Both the position numbers and the translations under genes were made by a program. A stretch of 43,988 bases of DNA, taken from positions 1 through 43,988 of the forward strand of contig USFO01000005.1 of assembly GCA_900553955.1 (NCBI GenBank), given 5' to 3'. Origin of the DNA: an uncultured Oscillospiraceae bacterium. Its GTDB lineage: Bacteria; Bacillota; Clostridia; Oscillospirales; Ruminococcaceae. Below are positions 8,437-16,534 of this stretch, piece by piece. The notes below the pieces were generated by a model that was given only the letters and a program-made list of their open reading frames with translations, had not been told where the DNA came from and made no database searches. Positions within the stretch are counted from its first letter, which is position 1; the number at the start of each line of letters is the position of its first letter.

Positions 8437-9072
8437 ATGGCAAACTTTGCAGACAACATGAAAGCACAGGCAACCGCTAATATGCCGAGAGAATTTGATC
8501 TCGGTGCACCCACCACCCTCGAAGCTGTCTATGATAAGCTCAGCTCCCGCGCAGCTGCTTTCCAGATGCCCTTTGAGCTGAAGGGTGGCGTTCTCGGCGA
8601 CCGCATTTCTTTCCAGAAAGCTCCCGGACTTGATATGGTAGTTCGTCTTTATCTCAGCGACGGCACTCATGTAAAGCTCGTTCCCAATGTTCAGGAAGTA
8701 AAAGCCACCGTCGGCGGAGTTCGCGTTGACAAGAGCTATGGCGACATAGCAAGTCTTCCTCTCCGCAGAAGCCAGTATCTTGACGCAGTTGCCGAAACCG
8801 TAAGAAAAATTCTCAACGACGAACCCGTTCCGAACTACATTCCTCCGGCAGTACCGGCGAACGCCCCCACCAAGGATTGGCTTACCACCCTTATTCTCTG
8901 CATCCTTTTCGGCGGCCTCGGAGTACACCGCTTCTATGTAGGCAAAATCGGCACCGGCATTATCTGGCTTCTCACCGCAGGCGTATTCGGTATAGGCTAC
9001 CTCATTGACCTTATCAAGATTATCTGCGGCAAATTCACCGACAAAAAGGGCAACCTCATTACAAAGGCCTAA
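8437..9072 (+). CDS. TM2 domain membrane protein
   Basis: 211 aa. Residues 1-~140 form a soluble beta-rich domain. The C-terminal ~60 residues are a TM2 domain: two transmembrane helices joined by GGLGVHRFYVGKIGTGI, with a final CGKFTDKKGN tail. AAAGGAGG lies 8 nt before the ATG. TM2 proteins are common in Firmicutes and mostly uncharacterised. It follows a DUF4428 protein and precedes a lipoprotein, so it belongs to an envelope-related accessory block. Confidence 0.88.
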   Translation: MANFADNMKAQATANMPREFDLGAPTTLEAVYDKLSSRAAAFQMPFELKGGVLGDRISFQKAPGLDMVVRLYLSDGTHVKLVPNVQEVKATVGGVRVDKSYGDIASLPLRRSQYLDAVAETVRKILNDEPVPNYIPPAVPANAPTKDWLTTLILCILFGGLGVHRFYVGKIGTGIIWLLTAGVFGIGYLIDLIKIICGKFTDKKGNLITKA

Positions 9073-9098
9073 AAACATTGGGCGGAAAGTGTCTTTTT

Positions 9099-10724
9099 AT
9101 GAAACCGTATATAAAACTGCTTAGCGTTCTTCTTGCTCTCACCATGCTGCTCGGACTCTGCTCCTGCGGCAAGAAGGAAAAAGAAGGCGCCGGTATGTAT
9201 CTTTGCACCACCATCGACTATGGATTCGGCGACCCCGTCGAGGATACCGAAGGCCGCTACCTTGAGCTTCGTTCCGACGGAACCGGCACTATCTACTACG
9301 GAACCAGCATCGACCTCTCCTTCGACGGCAAGTGGAAGCTTCGTGACGGCGAGCTTTTCTTCAAGACCTACGGAGTTGAGGACAAGGGTACTCTCAAGGA
9401 TGACGTTATAGTTCTTGATTACGGCGGAACCGTATATACCTTTGTTTTGGAGGGCAGCGAAGCCGCAAAAAACATAAAACAGCCTTCCGCAAACAGCGAC
9501 AGCATCTCCGGAACATTCCTCGCCTGCGGAATGTACGCCGACGGAGAATACCTCTATCGCAACGATGACTACAACAACTCTTTATGGGAGGGCAACTACA
9601 TCGAGTTTAATTCCGACGGAACCGGAACCATGTTTTTCGCCGGAGATGATCCTGATCCCTTCACCTACAACTACACCTCCGGAACCATTGAGTCCGTTGA
9701 CGGTACGGAATCCGCCACCTTCTTCTATTACAACGGTGTTGTAACCGTCTACTTCGACGATCTTTTGGTCTACTACTCCGCAGACGGCTATTATCCCGAT
9801 TATGAGCCCATGAACGGCGCTCAGGGCGGCGAATTCAGCCCCGAATTTGCAAATCTCTACTCCGGCGACTGGCACGGAGTTTCGGTAGCTTACGACTGCA
9901 CCGGTATTTATTCCGATAACAACGGAACAGAGTTTGAAATAATTGCAAGATTTATCTTCAACGACGACGGAAGCTGTGTTCCCTACCTTGCGGTGGCGTT
10001 CGACGGAGCAAACGAGTATAACTTCAAGAATACCTATGTAAGCTACGGTTACAGCGACGAGGACGGCGAGCACATGCTTCTCGGCGGCGAGTTTATGGGT
10101 ATTACCCTTGACACGGACGACAGCTTTATTCAAATCGACCCCAAGGACAGCGACCGCCTGTTCGTAAACGCAAAGGCCGAGGATGACAGCGGCAACGTCT
10201 ATTCCTTCTTTGCCTGCCTGCGTCCCGTGGGCGACGAAAACTGGAGCAAGGAGGACTATCCCATGCTCCCGAAGGACGGCGTTAAGTTCTACCGCGGAAA
10301 AGACCTTATGGATATCGCGAAAATCTTTAAGGTTGACACCTCCCTTATTCCCACCGCAAATGACAGCTCCTCCGGAAACAGCGGAGACACGGGCTATATC
10401 GACGATATGGGCAAGGGCTATGGCAAATCCAACGCCTACGCCACCGGCGACGCCACTCTTGAGGATATGCGCAAGGCGTTCAAGGAGCTTACCGGACGGG
10501 GAACCACCGAAAAAGCTAACCGCAACTACGAGCTTGCCCGCGAACTTCTCGGCAGCGACGGTATTCCGTGGTACGATATGGGCTCCGGCTGGAGTGATGA
10601 AAGACACGGCTACAAGTGGACGAACGCCGACGGAGATTTCCTCTACATCGTATTCAATGTCGAAAACGGCAACGAGCTTTATACCTCCTGCACTTACAGT
10701 TCCAATGTAACAGAAGGCACATAA
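9099..10724 (+). CDS. Large lipoprotein with two lipocalin-like repeats
   Basis: 541 aa. The signal peptide ends in the lipobox LCSC (Cys23). Two related beta-rich repeats follow, each with the pattern Y-[IL]-E-[LF]-x-SDGTGT (about residues 47 and 167), like the small lipocalin-type domains of clostridial lipoproteins. The C-terminal ~100 residues form a separate acidic domain. The ribosome site is weak (GCGGAAAG 9-12 nt upstream); an in-frame ATG 21 bp earlier is possible but would put basic and polar residues before the signal. It lies 26 bp after the TM2 gene. Function unknown. Confidence 0.78.
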   Translation: MKPYIKLLSVLLALTMLLGLCSCGKKEKEGAGMYLCTTIDYGFGDPVEDTEGRYLELRSDGTGTIYYGTSIDLSFDGKWKLRDGELFFKTYGVEDKGTLKDDVIVLDYGGTVYTFVLEGSEAAKNIKQPSANSDSISGTFLACGMYADGEYLYRNDDYNNSLWEGNYIEFNSDGTGTMFFAGDDPDPFTYNYTSGTIESVDGTESATFFYYNGVVTVYFDDLLVYYSADGYYPDYEPMNGAQGGEFSPEFANLYSGDWHGVSVAYDCTGIYSDNNGTEFEIIARFIFNDDGSCVPYLAVAFDGANEYNFKNTYVSYGYSDEDGEHMLLGGEFMGITLDTDDSFIQIDPKDSDRLFVNAKAEDDSGNVYSFFACLRPVGDENWSKEDYPMLPKDGVKFYRGKDLMDIAKIFKVDTSLIPTANDSSSGNSGDTGYIDDMGKGYGKSNAYATGDATLEDMRKAFKELTGRGTTEKANRNYELARELLGSDGIPWYDMGSGWSDERHGYKWTNADGDFLYIVFNVENGNELYTSCTYSSNVTEGT

Positions 10725-10734
10725 GTTGACCTTA

Positions 10735-10805
10735 CGGATGCTCCTGCGTGCTCAAAACGAGCACGCAGCGAGCGCATCCGTGCTCAGGCTTTCCCCTTTG
10801 AGCAC
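10735..10805 (+). promoter_or_regulatory. Structured leader with two hairpins upstream of a lipoprotein gene
   Basis: Hairpin 1: CGGATGC (10735-10741) pairs with 10774-10780, and inside it CTGCGTGCTC (10744-10753) pairs with 10759-10768. Hairpin 2: GTGCTCA (10780-10786) pairs with TGAGCAC (10799-10805). No T tract follows, so a plain terminator is unlikely. The same two-hairpin layout recurs before the next lipoprotein gene. Confidence 0.6.
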
Positions 10806-10828
10806 AGAAGGCTACGGAGGACATTATT

Positions 10829-11911
10829 ATGAACAACAAAAATAAAATTATCCGCCGCCTGCTCTCGATACTTCTTTGTGCGGTGCTCATTTTCTCCCTT
10901 TCCGCCTGCGGCGTGCTTGAAAAGGTAAAGGACGGCATAAACATAAGCGGCAAGGACAAAAGCAGCGCCCACATAAAGCTCGGAAAAATCGAGCTTGACT
11001 ACCTCGGTGCGGAAATTATGAAGGATACGGACGGAAAGGACGCCCTTGTAATTTCCCTCAGCTTCACCAACAACGGCAAGGAGGACGCCTCCTATGTTTG
11101 GAGCGTTTCCGAGGAAGCCGTTCAGGGCAAAGAAGCGCTTTCCACCACAATGGTCGTGCTGAACCCCTCCACCTATGAAACCACCACGGACAGTCAGCTT
11201 CGCACCGCAAAGCCCGGTGAAACCCTCGACATTCGCACCGCTTTTCTCCTCGAAGACAGAGAAACTCCGGTTAAAATCACATTCTCGCAGCTTTTGGGCA
11301 AAAAATCCGGCAAGATAACCGTAAATCCCGCCGAGCTTGCCTATTCCGAGCCGCAGAACACATTCAATCAGTCCACAGGCGACTCGCTTCTTGACTGGTG
11401 GAACGGCGAATGGTACGGCTGGTGGATAATGCGGGGCTGCTCCGGCGCATACGAGAAATACGAGGGTCTTTGGTGGGACTGCTACGCATATATAGACGCG
11501 GGCAGCGACTATAACGGAACCATCACTATTTGGGATGATACCTGCACTAAGGACGACGGACTTTCCGTTGTGAGCATAAGTCTCAGCGCCTCCGGAACCG
11601 GCAGCCACGGAACGCTTTTCTCCGAGGACGGATATTTCCTCGGAGCAGATGTGGCTCATGCCGACTGGATTGTGGATCCAGGCCTTATGGATTACGACAA
11701 TATGATAAATATTGACGGATGGTACGAAGGTGAGGACGGCGAATACCACTACATCCTGTATCTCCGCCCCTGGGGTGTTCTGTGGGACGATGTGACCGCA
11801 AACGGCGAGGATATGAGTCTTCCCTACTATTACGACATTTACAAATCTTATATAGAGGCGGGTCTGCCTCTGCCGGAAAACGTGCGCGAGCTCGCCGGCG
11901 AAACAGACTGA
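10829..11911 (+). CDS. Lipoprotein with DUF5067-like domain
   Basis: 360 aa. The signal peptide ends in the lipobox LSAC (Cys27). Residues ~45-165 resemble DUF5067 (I-x-x-DYLGAEIMKD...DALVISLSFTNNGKE...PGETLDI), an immunoglobulin-like fold found in Firmicutes lipoproteins. The C-terminal half has a Trp/Gly-rich segment (WWNGEWYGWWIM) and a beta-rich domain similar in style to those of the preceding lipoprotein. GGAGG lies 9 nt before the ATG, within the context CTACGGAGGA shared with the next lipoprotein gene. Surface-exposed; function unknown. Confidence 0.8.
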   Translation: MNNKNKIIRRLLSILLCAVLIFSLSACGVLEKVKDGINISGKDKSSAHIKLGKIELDYLGAEIMKDTDGKDALVISLSFTNNGKEDASYVWSVSEEAVQGKEALSTTMVVLNPSTYETTTDSQLRTAKPGETLDIRTAFLLEDRETPVKITFSQLLGKKSGKITVNPAELAYSEPQNTFNQSTGDSLLDWWNGEWYGWWIMRGCSGAYEKYEGLWWDCYAYIDAGSDYNGTITIWDDTCTKDDGLSVVSISLSASGTGSHGTLFSEDGYFLGADVAHADWIVDPGLMDYDNMINIDGWYEGEDGEYHYILYLRPWGVLWDDVTANGEDMSLPYYYDIYKSYIEAGLPLPENVRELAGETD

Positions 11912-11971
11912 TAACTCTGCCGCCGATAAAGTAAATGCCCAATCGGCGATACGGCAAATAAGCTTACCCCG

Positions 11972-12040
11972 GTGGGCGCTTTCGTGCTCAAAATGAGCAC
12001 CGAAAAAAAGCCGCCCGCGCTCAGGCAAAAGCTTGAGCAC
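11972..12040 (+). promoter_or_regulatory. Second structured leader, paralogous to the one at 10.7 kb
   Basis: An outer stem (GGGCGCTTT near 11975-11983 with AAAGCCGCCC near 12007-12016, one bulge) encloses GTGCTCA-AAA-TGAGCAC (11984-12000). A second hairpin, GCTCAGGC-AAAA-GCTTGAGC, follows (12019-12038). It ends in an RBS context CTACGGAGGA identical to that of the upstream lipoprotein gene. No strong promoter is seen in this 160-bp gap. Confidence 0.6.
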
Positions 12041-12070
12041 CAAAAGCTGAAAAGCTACGGAGGATATATT

Positions 12071-13264
12071 ATGAAAAACAAAAAAATTATTTTTCGCCGC
12101 CTGATTACAGCGCTTCTCTGCGGAGCAATGATAATCTCTCTCGGCGGATGCGACATAAACCAGATAATCGGCGACGCTGTTTCAAATGCGCTGAACTCCG
12201 CCGTTGACGAGTATTACGGCTCCGGAAACGGAAATGACGGCAGCAGCAGCAATTTCCAAGGCGACAACGATGCAAACGGCGTAAGACCCGAGGTTTCGGA
12301 GGCTCTTTCCGCAATTCGCACCGTCATAAAGCTCAGCGACGCATTCTGCGGTGTGGCGTATCTCGGCTACACCGAAAATCCCATCGCAAAAGAGGACTTC
12401 CGCGCATGGCTTATCGGCACCAACCCCCGCCAGCTTGAAGATAACCCCTTTATTGCGGATATTCCCGAGGAAAATATAATCGGCGACTGCGGCCAGCTTT
12501 TTTGTCTTATCCCAAGGGACGAGAATGCCTCGGTAGCTGTAAACAGCATTCACTGGGACAGTTCCCAGGAGCGGTATGTTGAGGATGAGGTTCTTTACCG
12601 TTCCGAAAGCGGCCAACCCATTCTTATATTCTCCAAGCCCGACCCGGAGTATTCCTACGCCTCCACGAATAACGTATTCGTGGTCAATGACGACGGCAGC
12701 ACCGTGGAATGGTACCCCGGAATTAACCCGTCCGGCTATATCTATGTGACGCACGAGAACGATATGGCAGAAGATTCTCCCGTGCTCACCATGGACTTCA
12801 CCAACTATGATGACTTCGGCATAGACGGACTTTACTACTATTCCCACGAAATGGGCTGGTCGGGACCGAGGGCGGTCACTCTTGCGGGCGACGCCAGAGT
12901 CGGCGATATGTATTGGCATTGTACCGCCGCTGACCCCAACGAAAAAATCGTTCACTACACATTCATCTTCCATAACGAGGGAGATAACCGCGGAACCGCA
13001 ACACTCGGCTTCGCCTATGACGACTCTTCCGAATTCGAGGAGGTTTGGAACGGCTATTGGCACCTTGAAGAAGTCCCCGAAGCTGCAAGCCGTTTGGAGC
13101 TTTCCATGAACTCCGCCAGCGAAAAATATTTTGCGGACTACTTCCGTATTCTTGTTTCTCCCTCCGGCGAACAAATGGTAATGTCCCGGGGTGAACACGG
13201 CACGCTTCTTCCGGAAATGTCGGCGACATTCGAATATTTCTATTTTGATCTTATAATGGCTTAA
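12071..13264 (+). CDS. Lipoprotein of unknown function
   Basis: 397 aa. The signal peptide begins with MKNKKIIFRR and ends in the lipobox LGGC (Cys27). A low-complexity Gly/Ser/Asn/Asp linker follows (~50-72), then beta-rich sequence of no recognised family. GGAGG lies 8 nt before the chosen ATG; the reading frame is open further upstream but there it crosses the hairpin leader. The signal peptide closely resembles that of the preceding lipoprotein (KNKxxxI.RRL...LLC), suggesting duplication of the 5' part together with the leader. Confidence 0.75.
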   Translation: MKNKKIIFRRLITALLCGAMIISLGGCDINQIIGDAVSNALNSAVDEYYGSGNGNDGSSSNFQGDNDANGVRPEVSEALSAIRTVIKLSDAFCGVAYLGYTENPIAKEDFRAWLIGTNPRQLEDNPFIADIPEENIIGDCGQLFCLIPRDENASVAVNSIHWDSSQERYVEDEVLYRSESGQPILIFSKPDPEYSYASTNNVFVVNDDGSTVEWYPGINPSGYIYVTHENDMAEDSPVLTMDFTNYDDFGIDGLYYYSHEMGWSGPRAVTLAGDARVGDMYWHCTAADPNEKIVHYTFIFHNEGDNRGTATLGFAYDDSSEFEEVWNGYWHLEEVPEAASRLELSMNSASEKYFADYFRILVSPSGEQMVMSRGEHGTLLPEMSATFEYFYFDLIMA

Positions 13265-13297
13265 TAACCCGCGGGGCTGCCCGCAAAACACGGTTAG

Positions 13298-13316
13298 AAG
13301 CGCCGTATGCGCTTTT
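13298..13316 (+). terminator. Terminator after the lipoprotein block
   Basis: AAGCGC-CGTAT-GCGCTT is followed by a short T run. A GC-rich hairpin, GCGGG-GCTG-CCCGC (13271-13284), precedes it. It lies about 35 bp after the lipoprotein stop. Confidence 0.5.
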
Positions 13317-13356
13317 AATAAAATAATATATTGTCCGTTGAAAGGAGGACACACAA

Positions 13357-14010
13357 ATGAAAAAGTTTTTAGCACTTGTTCTTGCAGCAATCCTGGTTCT
13401 CAGTCTTTCCGCAGTGGTATTTGCAGATGATCTTATCGTAGATAATATCGGCGATTATCTCCCCAACACCCAGCCCTCTACCGATGTGGAAAGGGTTGAA
13501 GTTCCCTTTACCAAAATTGTCGACAAAAACGGCGGCAGAGATCCCGGAAAGGAAACCTTTGTATTTGAAATTCTTCAATACGGCATCGGCGGTATGGCAG
13601 ATAAAATAACCGTTGAAAGCAACACCATCCAGACCAACGGCAAGGGCGTATATAAAGACAATCTCGTATTCAGCGGACCGGCAGGCGCTTTGGCTGAGGG
13701 CTTCATTGTACGTGAGAAGAAAGGCACTGCCGACGGCTGGACCTATTCCGATGAAATTTGGTGCGCTATGCCCGAACGTGAAGACGGCAAATGGCAGTTC
13801 TACAAAGTAACTGTTGTGCCCGGCGAAAACGGTGACTACTATGATTACGATTATGAACACCCCTATAATAACATGGTCTTCACCAACAACTACTACATGG
13901 CAGGCGAAACCAGCGTCATTCACATTCCTGTTCCCGTAGAAAAGAACCCCGATACCGGCGCAGCGGTTTACACCGGCGCAGCCCTGTTCCTTGCGGCTGC
14001 TCTCCGCTGA
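13357..14010 (+). CDS. Secreted pilin-like (Spy0128/FctA-type) protein with NPDTG sorting signal
   Basis: 217 aa. It has a Sec signal peptide with a probable cut after VFA (~residue 23). One beta-rich domain (~45-180) follows the Spy0128/FctA pattern: VPFTKIVDKNG with a candidate isopeptide Lys near the start, FVFEI in the middle, and MVFTNNY with a candidate isopeptide Asn at the end. The C-terminus is a sorting signal: NPDTG (197-201), a short hydrophobic stretch and a terminal Arg. Sortase anchoring to the wall is inferred; no sortase gene is in the window. The hydrophobic tail is short (about 14 residues). AAAGGAGG lies 8 nt before the ATG, and a strong terminator follows, so it is probably monocistronic. 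Confidence 0.75.
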   Translation: MKKFLALVLAAILVLSLSAVVFADDLIVDNIGDYLPNTQPSTDVERVEVPFTKIVDKNGGRDPGKETFVFEILQYGIGGMADKITVESNTIQTNGKGVYKDNLVFSGPAGALAEGFIVREKKGTADGWTYSDEIWCAMPEREDGKWQFYKVTVVPGENGDYYDYDYEHPYNNMVFTNNYYMAGETSVIHIPVPVEKNPDTGAAVYTGAALFLAAALR

Positions 14011-14048
14011 TTTATCCTAAAACAGATTACTCCATAACCATTGTCCAT

Positions 14049-14086
14049 GGCGGCAGGCGTTAAAAAACGCCTGCCGCCCCTTCTTT
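14049..14086 (+). terminator. Strong Rho-independent terminator
   Basis: A perfect 13-bp stem (14049-14061 with 14066-14078) with an AAAA loop is followed by CCTTCTTTT. It lies 38 bp after the pilin-like gene. Confidence 0.85.
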
Positions 14087-14139
14087 TCCGGCGAATGTTT
14101 CCCAAACGAGCCGAGTTCGCAAGAATTAACAATTATATA

Positions 14140-14168
14140 TGGAAATTTAGCCGCGGCTGCGGTATAAT
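14140..14168 (+). promoter_or_regulatory. Candidate greA promoter
   Basis: A perfect TATAAT (14163-14168) lies 17 nt after a weak -35 TGGAAA (14140-14145), 35 bp upstream of the greA start. Confidence 0.5.
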
Positions 14169-14203
14169 ATATCTTATCAAATTCCAAAACGGAGATGTTT
14201 TTT

Positions 14204-14707
14204 ATGCACGACGAGCTTACAGCCAAGGATATAGAAAAAATGCAGGAGGAGCTTGACCACCGCCGCATCGAGCTGCGGCCGCAGCTTATCGAGGAGGTAA
14301 AGCGCGCCCGGGAATACGGCGACCTCTCCGAAAACTTCGAGTACAAGGAGGCCAAGCGCGCCAAAAACCGCAACGACAGCCGCATACGCTACCTCCAGGC
14401 GATGATTAAAACCGCCGTGGTAATCGAATCGAAGTCCGAGGAGGGCGTTGTGGGGCTTTACGACAGGGTGACGGTGTATATCCCGGAGGACGACGCGGAG
14501 GAGAGCTATCAAATCGTCACAGGTGTGCGCTACGACGTTTCAAGCGGCTTTGTTAGCAAGGAATCTCCGTTCGGCAAGGCCGTCCTCGGCAAGCGCGTCG
14601 GCGATACCGCCACCGTTTCGGTGAACGAAAATTACAGCTACGATGTAATTGTCCGCTCCATTGAAAAAATGGACGACGACGATTCCGCCCCGCTGGCGAG
14701 CTACTGA
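14204..14707 (+). CDS. greA: Transcription elongation factor GreA/GreB family
   Basis: 167 aa, the usual Gre length. An N-terminal coiled coil contains the hallmark REYGDLSENFEYKEAK (~27-42), whose acidic tip residues enter the RNA polymerase secondary channel. The C-terminal FKBP-like domain has SPFGKAVLGKRVGDTATV. The factor stimulates RNA cleavage to rescue backtracked polymerase. GGAG lies 9 nt before the ATG; another ATG three codons earlier is too close to it. It has its own promoter and terminator. The sequence is somewhat divergent, so it could be a GreA paralogue. Confidence 0.88.
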   Translation: MHDELTAKDIEKMQEELDHRRIELRPQLIEEVKRAREYGDLSENFEYKEAKRAKNRNDSRIRYLQAMIKTAVVIESKSEEGVVGLYDRVTVYIPEDDAEESYQIVTGVRYDVSSGFVSKESPFGKAVLGKRVGDTATVSVNENYSYDVIVRSIEKMDDDDSAPLASY

Positions 14708-14725
14708 ATATTATTTGAGTCAAAA

Positions 14726-14751
14726 AATCCGGCGCTTGCCGGATTTTTTTA
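14726..14751 (+). terminator. Terminator after greA
   Basis: AATCCGGC-GCTT-GCCGGATT is followed by a T run (TTTTTTT in total at the 3' arm). It lies 19 bp past the stop. Confidence 0.85.
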
Positions 14752-14775
14752 TTTCGCTTCGCTGTTAAATTTTTA

Positions 14776-14804
14776 TTGACATTTTCCCCGAAATAGTGTA
14801 TCAT
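14776..14804 (+). promoter_or_regulatory. Sigma-70 type promoter of the crp-ABC transporter operon
   Basis: Consensus TTGACA (14776-14781), a 17-nt spacer and TATCAT (14799-14804). Transcription would start near 14811. This excludes the in-frame Met codon at 14796 and supports the GTG start at 14829. Confidence 0.8.
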
Positions 14805-14828
14805 TTGAAACAGAAACGAGGGATTTTT

Positions 14829-15509
14829 GTGACAAGCAAGGATAAAGAGGCTCTTTTTTCGAACCCGCTTTTTGCCGTTCTGCGGCAAAGCGACTGCGAG
14901 CACTGGATAAAAAGCGGCCGCGTAAAAATAGCCGCCTTTGAAAAAGGCGACGCCGTTATGACCGAAAACAGCTTTGCCCGCTGCCTTATCGTCATTCTAA
15001 AGGGCAGCGCCTCCGTCTGCAAAATAGGCGGCGACGGGCGGCGCACCGTGATAAATCTGCTACGCCGCGGAGATGTTTTCGGCATGGCCACGCTCTTTTA
15101 CGAGCAGGATTTTCCGTCTGAAATAGTGGCGGAGGAGCCTTGCCGCATGGCGGTTTTTCCAAAGGAGCTTATCGAGGAGGCATTTGCTTCCTCGCCGGAA
15201 TTTGCCAAAGCGTATGTTACGCTGCTTTCACAAAAAATCCACTTTCTCAATTCCCGCATAGGCACCTTTGCAGAGGGCGAAACGCCGGAGCGTTTTCTCC
15301 GGTGGCTCTGTGATGTTTCCGGCGGCAGAACGGAATTTTCCCTGCCGTGCTCAATGTCCAAGGCGGCAAATTCAATAGGCGTGGGGCGAGCCTCGCTGTA
15401 CCGCGCCGTTGACCTGCTCGCCGAGGATGGCGTGCTCAAGCGGGACGGAAGAAACATTGTTATTCTTAAACCCGAACGGGTTTTTAATAAAATTATCGGA
15501 GGAAAATGA
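14829..15509 (+). CDS. Crp/Fnr-family transcriptional regulator
   Basis: 226 aa. An N-terminal cyclic-nucleotide-binding-like barrel (~25-115, with RRGDVFGMATLF) and a C-terminal winged helix (MSKAANSIGVGRASLYRAVDLLAEDGVLKRDG, ~175-208) match the Crp/Fnr family. Two Cys near the N-terminal end do not form an Fnr iron-sulfur pattern. The GTG start has ACGAGGGA about 5 nt upstream. The stop lies 1 nt before the binding-protein gene, so it is co-transcribed with the ABC importer and probably controls it; the effector is unknown. Confidence 0.85.
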   Translation: MTSKDKEALFSNPLFAVLRQSDCEHWIKSGRVKIAAFEKGDAVMTENSFARCLIVILKGSASVCKIGGDGRRTVINLLRRGDVFGMATLFYEQDFPSEIVAEEPCRMAVFPKELIEEAFASSPEFAKAYVTLLSQKIHFLNSRIGTFAEGETPERFLRWLCDVSGGRTEFSLPCSMSKAANSIGVGRASLYRAVDLLAEDGVLKRDGRNIVILKPERVFNKIIGGK

Positions 15510-15510
15510 A

Positions 15511-16464
15511 ATGAAAAAAATTCTTGCACTGTTTCTTGCCGCCGTCATGCTCATCGGCATGGCTGCGTGCTCAAAAAACGAAAAAACCGGCGTTACCGTA
15601 AATATAGGCGTGCTCAAAGGCCCCACCGGAATGGGTGCAGCGTGGCTTATGGATCAAAACGAGCAGGGACTTTCCGCAAACAGCTACAATTTCACCATTG
15701 CAGGAGCACCCGACGTGCTCACCGGTCAGCTTATAAGCGGCGACATGGATATGGCTGCTCTGCCCACCAATGCAATCTCCACCCTCTACAATAAAACCGA
15801 GGGAAAAATCACCGTTTTGGGCGTGAACGCCCTCGGCGTTCTATATGTTTTGGAAAATGGCGACAGAATAAATTCTGTTGCCGACCTTGAGGGTAAAACC
15901 ATTCTTGCCTCCGGTCAAGGCAGCACCGCAGAGTACGTGCTCAACTATATCCTTGAGCAAAACGGCGTTTCCGCCGAAATTTTCTGGGCTTCCGAGCACT
16001 CCGAGGCGGCTACCCTTGCCCTCTCCGGCGAATATGATATTGTCATGCTGCCGGAGCCTTTTGTGACCACCGTCACTACCAAAAACGGTTCCTTCCGCGT
16101 GGCTCTCGACCTCACCCGCGAGTGGGAGGCACTCGGCGGCGGCGAGCTTACCATGGGCGGTATAGCCGTGCGTACCGAGTTCCTCGAAGCGCATCCCGAT
16201 GCGGTTAAAGCCTTTGTTAAAGAATATGCAAACAGCGTTGCTTTTACCAACGCACAGCCCGCTGACGCAGCAAAGCTTATCGCAAAATATGAAATTGCCG
16301 CCGAGGAAATTGCGAAAAGCGCCATTCCCCGCTGCAATATAGTTTGGCTCCATGGGGAGAATTACAAAGCAAAGCTTGAAAACTTCCTCGGCATCGTTTA
16401 CAAGGCAAATCCCGCCGGAATCGGCGGCAAAATGCCCGGAGACGACTTCTATCAAAGCTACTGA
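15511..16464 (+). CDS. ABC transporter substrate-binding lipoprotein, NMT1/SsuA-like
   Basis: 317 aa. A lipoprotein signal ends in MAAC (Cys20). The mature protein follows the NMT1/SsuA periplasmic-binding fold: IGVLKGPTGMGAAWL, the pattern GDMDMAALPTNA, then LEGKTILASGQGSTAEYVL, and YDIVMLPEPFVT. Such proteins carry aromatic, sulfonate, thiamine-precursor or related solutes; the substrate cannot be told from sequence. It begins 1 nt after the Crp-type regulator, with GGAGG before the ATG. A stable hairpin follows the stop, which commonly raises mRNA stability of the binding-protein segment. Confidence 0.88.
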   Translation: MKKILALFLAAVMLIGMAACSKNEKTGVTVNIGVLKGPTGMGAAWLMDQNEQGLSANSYNFTIAGAPDVLTGQLISGDMDMAALPTNAISTLYNKTEGKITVLGVNALGVLYVLENGDRINSVADLEGKTILASGQGSTAEYVLNYILEQNGVSAEIFWASEHSEAATLALSGEYDIVMLPEPFVTTVTTKNGSFRVALDLTREWEALGGGELTMGGIAVRTEFLEAHPDAVKAFVKEYANSVAFTNAQPADAAKLIAKYEIAAEEIAKSAIPRCNIVWLHGENYKAKLENFLGIVYKANPAGIGGKMPGDDFYQSY

Positions 16465-16474
16465 TTTCTGCAAA

Positions 16475-16503
16475 ATGCGCGCCCTTTTTATAAGGGCGCG
16501 CAT
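16475..16503 (+). promoter_or_regulatory. Intra-operon stem-loop after the binding-protein gene
   Basis: A perfect 12-bp stem (16475-16486 with 16492-16503) has no T tract. It lies between the binding-protein and permease genes; a 3'-end mRNA-stabilising role is inferred. Confidence 0.6.
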
Positions 16504-16534
16504 AGTTTGAGTTTTTGTGAAAGGCGGCGAGCGT

